A stretch of DNA of 64,000 nucleotides, from positions 1-64,000 of the forward strand of contig VGGV01000008.1 of assembly GCA_016868455.1 (NCBI GenBank). The letters are read 5' to 3'. This document shows, piece by piece, positions 19,187 through 29,307 of the stretch. Source of the DNA: Bacteroidota bacterium (GTDB lineage Bacteria; Bacteroidota; Bacteroidia; Chitinophagales; Chitinophagaceae). The notes below the pieces were generated by a model. That model made no database searches, had not been told where the DNA came from, and was given only the letters and a program-made list of their open reading frames with translations. A program made the translations under genes and the position numbers. Numbering within the stretch: the stretch's first letter is position 1; every line of letters starts with the position of its first letter.

Positions 19187-20017
19187 ATGAGAAAACATTT
19201 TTTGATTTTTTACTTTTTGCTTTCCGCTTTTTGTGTAACTGCTCAAAAAGACTGGCAATTGGCTATTCAGACATGGACATTTCATAAATTTCCATTGTAC
19301 CAGGCAATCAATAAAGCCGATAGTCTTGGAGTTAAGTATCTGGAAGTATATCCGTGGCAACCCTGGGGAATAGAAAATGCAGTTTACCCCTTTGGCCCGG
19401 ATATGCCCGATCCTACCCCAAAAATGATACTGGGATATCTGAAGAAAAGAAACATAAAAATTGTGGCGATGGGTGTATTGGTCAAAGAACATTATAAAAC
19501 AAGAGAGGGTATTGAAAAATGGTTTGTATTTGCTCAAAAGATGAAGATTCCGTTCATCACAGCCGAACCCGAATGGGAAGACCTGGACGAATTCAACAGG
19601 CTGGCAGAAAAGTATAAAGTGAAAGTAGCGCTGCATTGTCATCCCAAACCCGCCAGCCATTACTGGCATCCTGACTCCACACTTAAAGCCATGCAGGGAA
19701 GAAAATATATCGGCGCCTGGCCGGATATCGGACACTGGGCAAGAAATGGAGTGAGTATTATGGAGGGGTTGCAAAAATTAGAAGGGAGAATATGGGGGCT
19801 GCATTTTAAAGATGTAAAAGAGTTTGATAATGTAAAAACAGAAGATACTTTATTTGGCAAGGGAGTTTGTGATCTGCCCACTGTGCTGAAAGAACTGAAG
19901 CGTCAAAATTTTAAAGGTGTTGTTTCCATGGAATATGAAGCCAATGAATATAATAATATGGAAGACATGCGGAACAATATTGAATTTTATAAAAGCAAAA
20001 TCAGAAAGTTGGATTAA
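19187..20017 (+). CDS. Secreted sugar phosphate isomerase/epimerase-like TIM barrel protein
   Basis: A 276-residue protein with a signal peptide (MRKHFLIFYFLLSAFCVTAQ). The AP_endonuc_2 / xylose-isomerase-like TIM barrel is recognised from IQTWTFHKFPLYQAINKADSLGVKYLEVYPW, VALHCHPKPASHYW, GAWPDIGHWARNG, GLHFKDVKEF and GVVSMEYEA, which supply the usual His/Glu/Asp metal ligands. It is probably translationally coupled to the FAD enzyme (2-nt gap). Reaction unknown; the family includes inosose, tagatose and hydroxypyruvate isomerases. Confidence 0.75.
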   Translation: MRKHFLIFYFLLSAFCVTAQKDWQLAIQTWTFHKFPLYQAINKADSLGVKYLEVYPWQPWGIENAVYPFGPDMPDPTPKMILGYLKKRNIKIVAMGVLVKEHYKTREGIEKWFVFAQKMKIPFITAEPEWEDLDEFNRLAEKYKVKVALHCHPKPASHYWHPDSTLKAMQGRKYIGAWPDIGHWARNGVSIMEGLQKLEGRIWGLHFKDVKEFDNVKTEDTLFGKGVCDLPTVLKELKRQNFKGVVSMEYEANEYNNMEDMRNNIEFYKSKIRKLD

Positions 20018-20027
20018 ACATTGCAAC

Positions 20028-20060
20028 CTCTGCGTCCCCTCCTTGGAGGGGAAGCAGAGG
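20028..20060. repeat. Nested palindrome between the isomerase and oxidoreductase genes
   Basis: Outer arms CCTCTGC (20028-20034) and GCAGAGG (20054-20060) enclose inner arms TCCCCTCC and GGAGGGGA with loop TT. It belongs to the CTCTCC/CCCTCC family seen at 267-284 and 3074-3092. It could also slow transcription between the two genes. Confidence 0.75.
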
Positions 20061-20115
20061 TTTCATGTATAGAATTTTACGAGAGGGGTGGGATAGCCCG
20101 CCACAACATAAGATT

Positions 20116-21495
20116 ATGTCAACAAGAAGAAAATTCATCCACCAGTTAAGCGCCGCATCGGCGGCACTACCATTATCATCCCTGGCAGGCCAGGGCCCGG
20201 AAAAAGTTATTCTGGCTTATGAAAGAAAAATTTCGGCCAATGATAGAATCCGTGTGGGCATTATCGGCTTCGGCATCATGGGCAGCCGCAATGCAAAAAC
20301 GGTTTTGCAAATTCCCGGAGCTGAATTAGCAGCTGTTTGTGATTTATACAAAGGAAGACTGGAAAGAGCTAAAGAATTACACGGTCAATCATTGTTCACT
20401 ACACAATTCTATGAAGAGGTTCTGATTAAAAAAGATATGGATGCTGTCATCATCTGCACCAGCGACCAATGGCATGATAAAATTTCTATTGACGCCATGA
20501 AAGCCAGTAAGGCTGTTTATTGTGAAAAGCCAATGGTGCATCAGTTGTCGCAGGGATGGGAAGTGATAAAGGTTCAGCAAGCGACCAAAGCAATATTCCA
20601 GGTAGGCAGCCAGCGGGTCAGCAGTATTGCGTATGCTAAGGCAAAAGAATTATACAAAGCAGGTGAGATTGGCCAGTTGAATTGTATTGAAGCATCATTT
20701 GACAGGCATACTGCTTTGGGTGCATGGAAATACACCATGCCGTTGGATGCGAATAAAAATAACATCGCATGGAAAAATTACCTGAAAGAAAATCCCGGTA
20801 CTCCGTTTGATGCAAAAAGATTCTTCTGGTGGCGTAATTATAAAGAATATGGAACCGGTGTGGCAGGCGACCTGTTTGTTCATTTATTGTCCGGCATTCA
20901 TTTTCTTACAGATTCAAAAGGCCCTTCAAGAATATTTGCCACAGGCGATCTGAGTTACTGGAAGGACGGACGTAATGTGCCCGATGTAATGACGGGAGTG
21001 ATGGAATACAAGGCCACAAAAGAACATCCCGCTTTCCAGGTATTACTAAAGGTAAACCTGGCCAGTGGCGCTGAAAAAGTGGAAAGCGGCAAAGTGAAAT
21101 TTTATGGAACCGAAGGTGTTATTGATTTTGGCTGGAATGATTTTACCATCCGGCGCAATAAGTTTTCCAAAGCGCCAAATATCGGCGGATGGGATGCGCT
21201 GGATACGTATCCTGCTGCCATGCAAAAAGAAATCCTGGAACAATACAATAAAAAATTTACTGCCGGAGAAAAAATAGTGCCGGATTTACCCGCCATTACC
21301 TATGCTCCGCCGGAAAGTTATGATGACCGCTATGACCATTTCATCAATTTCTTTGAATCACTAAGAACCAGAAAGCCGGTGGTGGAAGATGCGGTCTTTG
21401 GTTTTCGGGCCGCAGCTCCATGTCTGGCCTGTAATGAAAGTTATTTTCAAAAGAAAGTGATTAAATGGGATGCGGATGCAATGAAATTGAAGTGA
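20116..21495 (+). CDS. Gfo/Idh/MocA family oxidoreductase with Tat-type leader
   Basis: A 459-residue NAD(P)-dependent oxidoreductase. Start ATG 20116 gives MSTRRKFIHQLSAASAALPLSSLAG, a twin-arginine leader common in periplasmic Bacteroidota members. An upstream start at 20065 would put 17 implausible residues in front. The Rossmann motif is VGIIGFGIMGSRNAKTV, the family motif is VYCEKPMVHQL with the conserved Lys-Pro, and the C-terminal domain includes GVAGDLFVHLLSGIHF. The periplasmic substrate is probably a sugar or polyol; exact substrate unknown. Confidence 0.82.
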   Translation: MSTRRKFIHQLSAASAALPLSSLAGQGPEKVILAYERKISANDRIRVGIIGFGIMGSRNAKTVLQIPGAELAAVCDLYKGRLERAKELHGQSLFTTQFYEEVLIKKDMDAVIICTSDQWHDKISIDAMKASKAVYCEKPMVHQLSQGWEVIKVQQATKAIFQVGSQRVSSIAYAKAKELYKAGEIGQLNCIEASFDRHTALGAWKYTMPLDANKNNIAWKNYLKENPGTPFDAKRFFWWRNYKEYGTGVAGDLFVHLLSGIHFLTDSKGPSRIFATGDLSYWKDGRNVPDVMTGVMEYKATKEHPAFQVLLKVNLASGAEKVESGKVKFYGTEGVIDFGWNDFTIRRNKFSKAPNIGGWDALDTYPAAMQKEILEQYNKKFTAGEKIVPDLPAITYAPPESYDDRYDHFINFFESLRTRKPVVEDAVFGFRAAAPCLACNESYFQKKVIKWDADAMKLK

Positions 21496-21512
21496 GGGCT
21501 TATATTTGTTGC

Positions 21513-22595
21513 ATGCCAGAACAACTGTTTTCCTATCAGCAATTATTTGATTTTACTTTTTTGATTATTAAAAAAATCGGTAGCAGTGATGAACATGCTG
21601 AAACTGCTGCCAGGGCATTATTATCTGCCGATCTGCGGGGAATAGATTCACATGGTATAGCCAGATTAGGGGGTTATGTACGTCTTTGGGAAGTGAAACG
21701 GGTAAATGCAACACCTGATATAAAAGTAATTCATGAAACCCCGTCAACAGCCGTTGTAGATGGCGACAGCGGGCTGGGATTGGTGGTGGCGCCTTTTGCC
21801 ATGAAGATTGCTATTGAAAAAGCAAAACAGGCGGGCACCGGTTGGGTAAGTGTGCAAAACAGTAATCACTTCGGCATTGCAGCGCATCATGCCATGATGG
21901 CGCTGGAATATGATATGATCGGAATGGCGATGACGAATGCAAGTCCTTTAGTTGCTCCAACCTTTTCCGTAGATAAAATGCTGGGCACAAATCCGATCTG
22001 TGTTGCAGTGCCGGCGGGTAAAGAACCGCCTTTTGTGGCTGATTTTGCCACCACGACTGCTGCGAATGGCAAACTGGAAATATTGCAGCGGAAAAATGCG
22101 GATACACCATTGGGCTGGGTGCAGGATGCAGACGGAAACCACAGCACCGATGCCAATATTTTAAAGAAAGGAGGCGCCTTATTGCCGTTGGGTGGTGACA
22201 GGGAACATGGTTCACACAAAGGGTATGCACTCGGCGCCATTGTGGATGTTTTTTCTGCTTTGTTAAGTGGCGCCAATTATGCGCCATGGGTGCCGCCATT
22301 CCCTGCCTATGTACCCATACCTGCACAGCAACCGGGAAAAGGAATTGGTCATTTTTTAGGCGCAATGAGGGTGGATGCATTTCGTCCGGCAAAAGAATTC
22401 AAGGATGCAATGGATCACTGGATTCAGGGCTTTCGTAATTGCAAAACCATCCCCGGCGAAGAAAAAGTGCTGGTTCCCGGTGATCCGGAAAGGGAGTTTG
22501 AAGAAGAAAGAATGATAAACGGCATACCGTTATTAGATGTTGTAGTTGATGATCTAAAGAGATTAGCTCAAAAATTTAACATACCCCTCCACTAA
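21513..22595 (+). CDS. Ldh family (type 2 malate/L-lactate dehydrogenase-like) oxidoreductase
   Basis: A 360-residue protein starting MPEQLFSYQQLFDFTFLIIKKIG. Family motifs include LRGIDSHGIARLGGYVRLW, VVDGDSGLGLVVAPFAMKIA, VQNSNHFGIAAHHAMMAL, MTNASPLVAPTF, GTNPICVAVPAGKEPPFVADFATTTAANGKLEI and HKGYALGAIVDVFSALLSGA. These NAD(P)H enzymes reduce 2-oxoacids or ureidoglycolate-like substrates. Start ATG 21513 lies 4 nt after TATATTTG (21501-21508), a possible -7 box implying leaderless transcription. It ends the catabolic run of four genes. Confidence 0.85.
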   Translation: MPEQLFSYQQLFDFTFLIIKKIGSSDEHAETAARALLSADLRGIDSHGIARLGGYVRLWEVKRVNATPDIKVIHETPSTAVVDGDSGLGLVVAPFAMKIAIEKAKQAGTGWVSVQNSNHFGIAAHHAMMALEYDMIGMAMTNASPLVAPTFSVDKMLGTNPICVAVPAGKEPPFVADFATTTAANGKLEILQRKNADTPLGWVQDADGNHSTDANILKKGGALLPLGGDREHGSHKGYALGAIVDVFSALLSGANYAPWVPPFPAYVPIPAQQPGKGIGHFLGAMRVDAFRPAKEFKDAMDHWIQGFRNCKTIPGEEKVLVPGDPEREFEEERMINGIPLLDVVVDDLKRLAQKFNIPLH

Positions 22596-22596
22596 T

Positions 22597-22629
22597 TTTA
22601 TAAAGGCAAACTACTGAATCTTATCTTTG
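22597..22629 (+). promoter_or_regulatory. Bacteroidota-type promoter of lysC
   Basis: TTTA (22597-22600), 21 nt, TATCTTTG (22622-22629). It matches the TTTG/TAnnTTTG pattern with one change and leaves a leader of about 35 nt before ATG 22671. Confidence 0.7.
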
Positions 22630-22670
22630 ACTCGCTTGCCGGTTTATATATCCATTAAATTATCAAAATA

Positions 22671-23993
22671 ATGAAAGTAATGAAATTCGGCGGCACCAGT
22701 GTGGGTAAGCCGGAAGGTATGCACCATATTGTATCACTGGTGACCAGGCAGGATGAACCGGTGATTGTTGTATTATCTGCTTTGTCGGGTACCACCAATG
22801 TGCTGGTGGAAATCGGGGATTACATTGCAAAAGGCGACAGGCAATCGGCAAAAAAATCAATTGATAAACTGGAAGCCCATTACCGGGCATTTATAAATGA
22901 TCTGGTGAAAAAAGAAGAAGCAGTTGCAAAAGCAAAGGCAATAGTAGCAGAGCATTTTGAATTCCTGAATATCATTTTGAAGATTTCTTTCAGCGAAGCG
23001 CTGAGCAAGGATATACTGGCACAGGGTGAACTGCTTTCAACCAGGTTATTTTGTACTTACCTTGAGGAGCAGAGGACACCGCACCAGTTGCTTCCGGCAC
23101 TGGAGTTTATGTCCATCGACCAGTATGATGAGCCGCAGATCGGCAGCATCAGGGTCAAACTTACCCAGTTACTGAAAAAACAAAAGGATAAAAAACTTTT
23201 TGTTACACAGGGCTATATCTGCCGGAATGCAAAGGGAGAAGTGGATAACCTGAAAAGGGGAGGAAGCGACTATTCTGCATCCCTGATTGCAGCAGCAATC
23301 AATGCGTCTGTTTGCGAAATATGGACGGATATTGACGGTATGCACAACAATGATCCCCGGGGTGTAAAGAGAACTGTTCCGGTTGAACAGATGAGTTTTG
23401 ATGAGGCGGCGGAACTGGCTTATTTCGGCGCCAAAGTTTTACACCCGGCCTCTATCTGGCCGGCACAGCAGTATAATATCCCCGTAAAACTGCTGAATAC
23501 CATGCTGCCGGAAGCAAAAGGCACTACGATAACCGAAGAAGCAGGTTCAGTGGGAGTGAAAGCTGTGGCAGCAAAGGATAATATAATTGCCATCCGCATC
23601 AAGAGCAGCCGGATGTTATTAGCTTATGGGTTTCTTAGAAAAATATTTGAGGTGTTTGAAAAATACAGAACACCGATTGATATGATTACTACATCCGAAG
23701 TAGCTGTTTCAATAACAATTGATAATGCAGATAGCCTCGATAGTATTTTGAAAGAACTGGAACCTTTTGGTACAGTAGAAGTAGATAAGAATCAAACCAT
23801 CATATCCGTAGTAGGTAATCAGATCGCACAAACAGAGGATATGGTAAAAAAGCTGTTTGGCTCCATTATGAACATACCGGTAAGAATGGTATCTTATGGC
23901 GGCAGCCCGCATAATATATCGCTGCTGGTTCCTGCTGCATACAAAGCACAAATACTGCAGCAACTGAACCGGGGAATGTTTGGGCTGGAGTGA
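22671..23993 (+). CDS. lysC: Aspartate kinase (monofunctional)
   Basis: A 440-residue enzyme that phosphorylates aspartate, the first step towards lysine, threonine and methionine. The N-terminal kinase motif is KFGGTSVGKPEGM. RGGSDYSASLIAAAI and EIWTDIDGMHNNDPR are the nucleotide/aspartate site, and FDEAAELAYFGAKVLHP is strongly conserved. Two ACT domains follow from about residue 300 and probably sense an amino acid end product. There is no fused homoserine dehydrogenase. ATG 22680 is an alternative start. Confidence 0.92.
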   Translation: MKVMKFGGTSVGKPEGMHHIVSLVTRQDEPVIVVLSALSGTTNVLVEIGDYIAKGDRQSAKKSIDKLEAHYRAFINDLVKKEEAVAKAKAIVAEHFEFLNIILKISFSEALSKDILAQGELLSTRLFCTYLEEQRTPHQLLPALEFMSIDQYDEPQIGSIRVKLTQLLKKQKDKKLFVTQGYICRNAKGEVDNLKRGGSDYSASLIAAAINASVCEIWTDIDGMHNNDPRGVKRTVPVEQMSFDEAAELAYFGAKVLHPASIWPAQQYNIPVKLLNTMLPEAKGTTITEEAGSVGVKAVAAKDNIIAIRIKSSRMLLAYGFLRKIFEVFEKYRTPIDMITTSEVAVSITIDNADSLDSILKELEPFGTVEVDKNQTIISVVGNQIAQTEDMVKKLFGSIMNIPVRMVSYGGSPHNISLLVPAAYKAQILQQLNRGMFGLE

Positions 23994-24079
23994 TAATGAG
24001 ATCAATGTGAAGATTCACGCCGGAATTGAGGAATTGACAGCTTCGAAACTTTTAATCTTAACCTTAGGTTTTTCCATCT

Positions 24080-25129
24080 TTAAATTATCAGCAGCGCATC
24101 ACCGTAGCTAAAAAACCTGTACTTTTCTTTTATGGCTCTTTTATAAGCTTCCATGGCCAGATCGTACCCCGCAAAGGCGCAGGTCATAATCAGTAAACTG
24201 GTTTTAGGTAAATGGAAATTGGTGACAAGTGAATCGGCGATATTAAAATCATAAGGCGGGTGAATAAAAATATTTGTCCATCCCTCCGAAGGTTTCAGCA
24301 ACTTCTGCGCAGTAAAAGATGATTCCATGGCCCGCATGGTAGTAGTGCCTACGGAGCAGATGCGGTGCCCGTATTCTTTTGCCCGGTTTACAATTTTGCA
24401 GCAGGGGTCATCAATGTGGTAATACTCTGCATCCATTTTATGTTTACTCAGGTCTTCCACTTCAATGGGGCGGAAGGTTCCCAAACCGGTATGCAGCGTA
24501 AGTTCTGCAAAACGGATGCCCTTTATTTCAAGTCGCTTGATAAGCTCTTTGCTGAAATGCAGACCGGCCGTAGGGGCTGCCACGGCCCCTTCATGCTTGG
24601 CATAAACGGTCTGGTACCTTTCTTTATCCTCTTCATCAGGTTTTCTCTTAATGTATTTGGGTAAAGGGGTTTCTCCCAGCCTTTCCAGCACCGCCCTGAA
24701 TTCTTCTTCGGTTCCTTCCCAAAGGAAGCGGATGGTGCGGCCCCGGCTGGTAGTATTGTCAATCACCTCTGCCACCAGGTCTTCCTGATCGCCGAAATAC
24801 AGTTTATTGCCCACCCTGATTTTCCGGGCAGGGTCAACAATCACATCCCATAGGCGGTTGGGTCTGTTCAGTTCACGGAGCAGGAATACTTCAATCTTGG
24901 CCCCGGTCTTTTCCTTGCGACCGTACATACGGGCAGGGAACACCTTGGTGTTATTCACCACAAACACATCCTTGTCGTTAAAATAATCGATGATGTCCCA
25001 GAAGTGTTTGTTCTCAATCTCACCGGTATGGCGGTGCACTACCATCATACGGGCATCTTCTCTTCTTCTGGCCGGATTTTGTGCAATAAGATTGAGGGGA
25101 AGATCGAAACGGAATTGTGATAGCTTCAT
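24080..25129 (-). CDS. queA: S-adenosylmethionine:tRNA ribosyltransferase-isomerase
   Basis: A 349-residue QueA, which transfers the ribosyl group of SAM to preQ1 at position 34 of GUN-anticodon tRNAs to make epoxyqueuosine. Family motifs are [79 protein letters not shown] and [18 protein letters not shown]. No other queuosine genes are in the window. The leader upstream (25130-25477) is long and GC-rich. Confidence 0.95.
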   Translation of the reverse strand: MKLSQFRFDLPLNLIAQNPARRREDARMMVVHRHTGEIENKHFWDIIDYFNDKDVFVVNNTKVFPARMYGRKEKTGAKIEVFLLRELNRPNRLWDVIVDPARKIRVGNKLYFGDQEDLVAEVIDNTTSRGRTIRFLWEGTEEEFRAVLERLGETPLPKYIKRKPDEEDKERYQTVYAKHEGAVAAPTAGLHFSKELIKRLEIKGIRFAELTLHTGLGTFRPIEVEDLSKHKMDAEYYHIDDPCCKIVNRAKEYGHRICSVGTTTMRAMESSFTAQKLLKPSEGWTNIFIHPPYDFNIADSLVTNFHLPKTSLLIMTCAFAGYDLAMEAYKRAIKEKYRFFSYGDALLII

Positions 25130-25477
25130 GAGTGTTTAGGGTTTAACGCAAAGCCTCATGACACAAACCGGGTACTACCGGGTGATTCTGATTCCGGCTA
25201 CACTCAAAATCCGCCGGTCAACCACGGCCTTACGGCGCCGGGTTTGGTCAGGGTGACTGTAATTTTAGCGGGCAAAGGTATATTATTCGAAAGCAAAATC
25301 CCGTTTAATTTTTCACAGCTTGTCAATACCCAATATGCCCCTGTTATCATCCGGTAAAATTCAAGGAGGCTTGTTTTGCCAACACATTGGTTCTCAAAAT
25401 AATTTTATGCTTTTTATAGGTAAGCATCATCTTACTTTTGGTATTGTAACCACAGTACAGGTCAACCAGTATACTGT
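25130..25477. other. 348-nt intergenic region between divergent queA and the TraB-like gene
   Basis: No convincing gene. The half next to queA (25160-25270) is much more GC-rich than the rest, with short inverted motifs such as CCGGGTACTACCGGG near 25168, suggesting a structured RNA leader on queA. It does not match the compact preQ1-I pattern I know. On the other side TACTTTTG (25433-25440) is a plausible -7 box for the TraB-like gene, with TTTA about 16 nt upstream. Confidence 0.4.
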
Positions 25478-28400
25478 ATGAAGCGAAACCTTCTTTTGTT
25501 CTTCATTTTATTAAATACTTGCTGGACCGGGGCCCAGCCGGATATGAAGAATAAAAAATACCCAAGCCTTTTGTGGGAAATAACCGGCAGGGGAATGAAG
25601 AAACCCTCATACCTCATCGGCACCATGCATGTCAGCAGCAAAATTGCTTTTAACCTTCCCGATTCATTTTACTATGCCATCAGGAATGCACAGGTGGTGG
25701 CGCTGGAAACCAACCCTGAAACCTGGCAGGAAGACATGAGCAAATATGATGTCGGCGGAAGCGGGTATGGCGACTATACCAGTTTATACGGCAGTTATTC
25801 ATCTGTGCCGTCTGATTATATGAGCATCAATACCCTTAAATTTTATAAATACGGCAAGAAGATAGAAAAGGCTCTTTACAGCAATCCTTCCGCAATCAAT
25901 AATCTTTTGTACCGCACTTATGGCAATGAGTCAAGCGATTTTGAAGAAGACACTTACCTGGATATGTACATCTTTCAATGCGGAAAAAAATGGGGGAAGA
26001 AAATAGCAGGGGTGGAAGATTATGGGGAAAGCATGCGGCTGATGGCTGAGGCATATAAAGATGCTGCAAAAGATAAAAACAAGAAAGAAAGAAAGAAGCT
26101 ATGGCGACTGGGATGAAGCCTATTCAACCGATCAACTGCAGGAAGCTTACCGCCGCGGTAATCTTGACCTGCTGGACTCCATCAATAAGTACAATAGTTT
26201 TTCGGCAGCGTTTGATGAAAAATTCCTGTACCGCCGTAATGAAATACAGGCCGGTTCCATTGACTCCATTTTGCGAAGCGGCACTTTTTTATTTGCAGGT
26301 GTGGGCGCTGCCCACCTGCCGGGCGACAGGGGGGGTGATTGAGATACTGCGAAGGAAGGGCTATAAACTTCGCCCGGTGAAAATGGGAGAAAGGGCCAGC
26401 CGGGAAAAAGACCTGGTGGAAAAAATAAGGGTGCCGGTTGTTTTCACAGCAGATTCAGCCGATGACGGATTATTCAAGGTGGATATACCCGGCAGGTTTT
26501 ACAAGTTTGGTGATGACGCCGCACTGAACCAGCAACAGTGCGCCGATATGGCCAACGGCAGTTATTATCTCGTAACCCGCATTATGACCAATGCCTGGAT
26601 GTGGAACCACAGTGAGGATGATGTTTACCGGGTGGTGGACAGTTTGCTGTATGAAAATGTTCCCGGTAAGATCATTTCAAAAACCACTATCAGCCGGAAC
26701 GGCTATAAAGGATTTAATGTGGTGAACCGCACCCGCCGGGGTGATATGCAACGCTACAATATTTTCATCACTCCTTTTGAAGTTATCTTTTTCAAGATGA
26801 GCGGTAATGGTGATTATGTGAAGAATGGCCCTGAAGCGGAAAAATTTTTCGGAAGCATTCGCATCCGGGAGTATAAGAACGGCAACGGTTCTTATTTAAA
26901 AAAGTTTTCACCGGCTTACGGCGGGTTTGTGGTTGAACTGCCGCATGAGCCTTATGTTGGCAACGACGGAAGCTGGATTTATGATGCAGCGGACAAAACA
27001 AACGGCATTCATTACCGGGTTATCCGTACCGATATTCACAATTTTCATTTTGCCGGTGAAGATACTTTTGATCTCAGCCTCATGGAAGGGAGCTTTATGA
27101 CATCTGAGTTTGTGGATACTGCCCTATTCCGCCGGCAGCATATTTACAAAAGTTATCCTGCACTTGATGGAAAATACCGGGACAAATCAGGAGCTCTTTA
27201 TTTTACCCGTTTCCTGATACAGGGCCCTCATTACTATACATTGGTTGCCCGCAGCCGGCAGGAAACGCCTGCTGCGCAGCGATTCCTGAATTCTTTTGAA
27301 ATTAAACCTTTTATTTATGGTACTAATAAGCTGCAAAAAGACACTTCGTTCTATTATGCCGTAAATACTCCATGGTACCCTGAGGGGAAAAAAATAAAAT
27401 TGAACATACCTCAATACAGCTGGGTCCGAACGGATGATGAGGAGGGTGAAAAAACAGAAAAAGACCAGCTGGAATCCGGCATTTACCGGAATAAAATCAT
27501 CCGGAATGACAGTACAGGTGAGAGGATATTTGTTTCTTTCTTCCGTTCTTCCCGCTACGCTTACCTGAAGGACAGCGCAGGGTTTGAAAAAGACAGCCGG
27601 TTGTCTTTTTTTACCGACAGCACCTATACATTCCGCCTTAAGAAAAAATCAGAACTTCCTGATAAAACGAAAGTTTGGGAATCTGTAATTACGGATACAG
27701 CCAGCAGCCGCATCTTATGGACAAAAATGTATTACAAGGACGGATATGGCTATACGCTGGCCACGCAGTCAGACTCGCTGACACCACCCGGTTCCTTCAT
27801 AAAACAATTCTTTGAATCGTTTACTCCTGCTGATACGATGAAAGGGATAAATCCCTTTGTAAAGAAATCAAATTTGTTCTTTGAGGATTTTGGCAGCAAA
27901 GACACTGTGCTGCATAACCGGGCAGTTGATCATATTGCGGATATTTATCTTGACTCATCTGACCTGCCAATGCTGAAAAATGCCATCACATCACTCGGGT
28001 GGGAGCACAAAAAATACCTGGAAACCAAAAGGGAATTCATCAATAAACTGGCTGATATAAAATCAAAGGAAACCGCTGATTATTTGAAACAACTCTACTA
28101 TGCACTTAATGACACCGTACAGCTTCAATACGCTGTTCTTGAAAATTTATTACAGCATAAAACAACTTATGCTTATTCTGTTTTCCGGGATATAATCAAT
28201 ACAGGGGCCCCCGTACTTGATTTTAGCGGCAGCGACTATATACCTTACGGTAACTATGGCCTGCTGAAAAAATATCTTTCATCATACGGGATTAAGAACG
28301 GTAAATTCCTCGATGAACTTTCCGATTCATTAAAGCTGACGCTTGCCATTTTGCCGGATCTTTTGCCGCTGCTGAACCTTGAAGATTATAAGCCCGGCAT

Positions 28401-29301
28401 TATGGAATTGATAGGCCAGATGGTGGACAGCAACCTGGTGCAGCCCAGGGACTATGAAGCTTGGTTCAGTAAATTTCTCATTGAGGCAAAACAGGAATTG
28501 AAGAAACAGGCCATAGCGGAAAAAAAGAAAGCCATAGCTAAGGCCGAAGAAAGCAAGAACGATAAGAAAAAGCCGTCTTATCTCAGCGATGATGACAATG
28601 ACGACGGCAATGCCGACCTGGGCTTATACGCCAAATTACTGCTGCCATTTACGGAAAGCAATACGGCAGTGAAGCCGGTTATTGAACAAATGCTTAAATC
28701 AGCCGACAAGCGGTTAAAGTATAACACCTTTATGCTGTTATTGCAAAAGGGTAAATCATTCCCGGATACGCTTTTAAATTATTTTGCCGGACTGGATGAA
28801 TACAGGTATGAATTGTACAGGGATTTAAAAGAAAACAAAAAGATTGGCCTGTTTCCCGCAAAGTATAATAATCACTTCGATCTCGGCCGAAGCACTTTGT
28901 ATAGCATAATCGCTTATGAGAAACCGGATTCCCTGGTATTTATACAACGGCTGTCTGCAGTGCACAAAAATAAAAGGGGCTATGTTTATTTTTATAAGTA
29001 TAAGACAAAGAAAGACGATCTTACGTGGCGGCTGGCCACCGTGGGCTTAACGCCAGAAGACCCCGAAGTTTTTGAACTTGAAGAAAACAAGAAAACCAGA
29101 CCGGAATTTTATTCGGTCTACCTCCGGGACATGAACCGGGGTGATTATGAATTTACCCGCTTTTCAGAAATTAAACTGAAAGAAGAAGAGCCGCTGGAAA
29201 AACAACTGCAGAAGGAACTGAAAAGGTTGCTGTATTCTGCAAGGGAAAGCGCCAAAGAATTTTACAAAGATGAAGATACCGGTACGGGAGCTGAATATTA
29301 A
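25478..29301 (+). pseudogene. Large TraB/GumN-domain protein, split by two +1 frameshifts
   Basis: This reads as one secreted protein of about 1,270 residues. ATG 25478 starts a signal peptide, then a TraB/GumN domain (LLWEITGRGMKKPSYLIGTMHVSSKIAFNLP). Near 26085-26100 an AAGA tandem tract (AAGAAAGAAAGAAAG) shifts the frame; the next frame reads SYGDWDEAYSTDQLQEAYRRGNLD. Near 26325-26333 a run of seven G, where six would keep GDRGVIEILRRKGYKL in frame, shifts again. The remaining about 990 residues run intact to 29301 and contain helical, HEAT-like parts near the middle and an EKKKAIAKAEESKNDKKKP charged stretch. TraB/GumN proteins are putative metalloproteases or chelatase-like. Either slippage mutation or sequencing error. 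Confidence 0.75.
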
Positions 29302-29307
29302 AGCGGT

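Noticed and set aside
25160-25270. SRP RNA, RNase P RNA, tmRNA or preQ1-I riboswitch in the queA leader
   Set aside because: The conserved core sequences of these RNAs that I know are absent.
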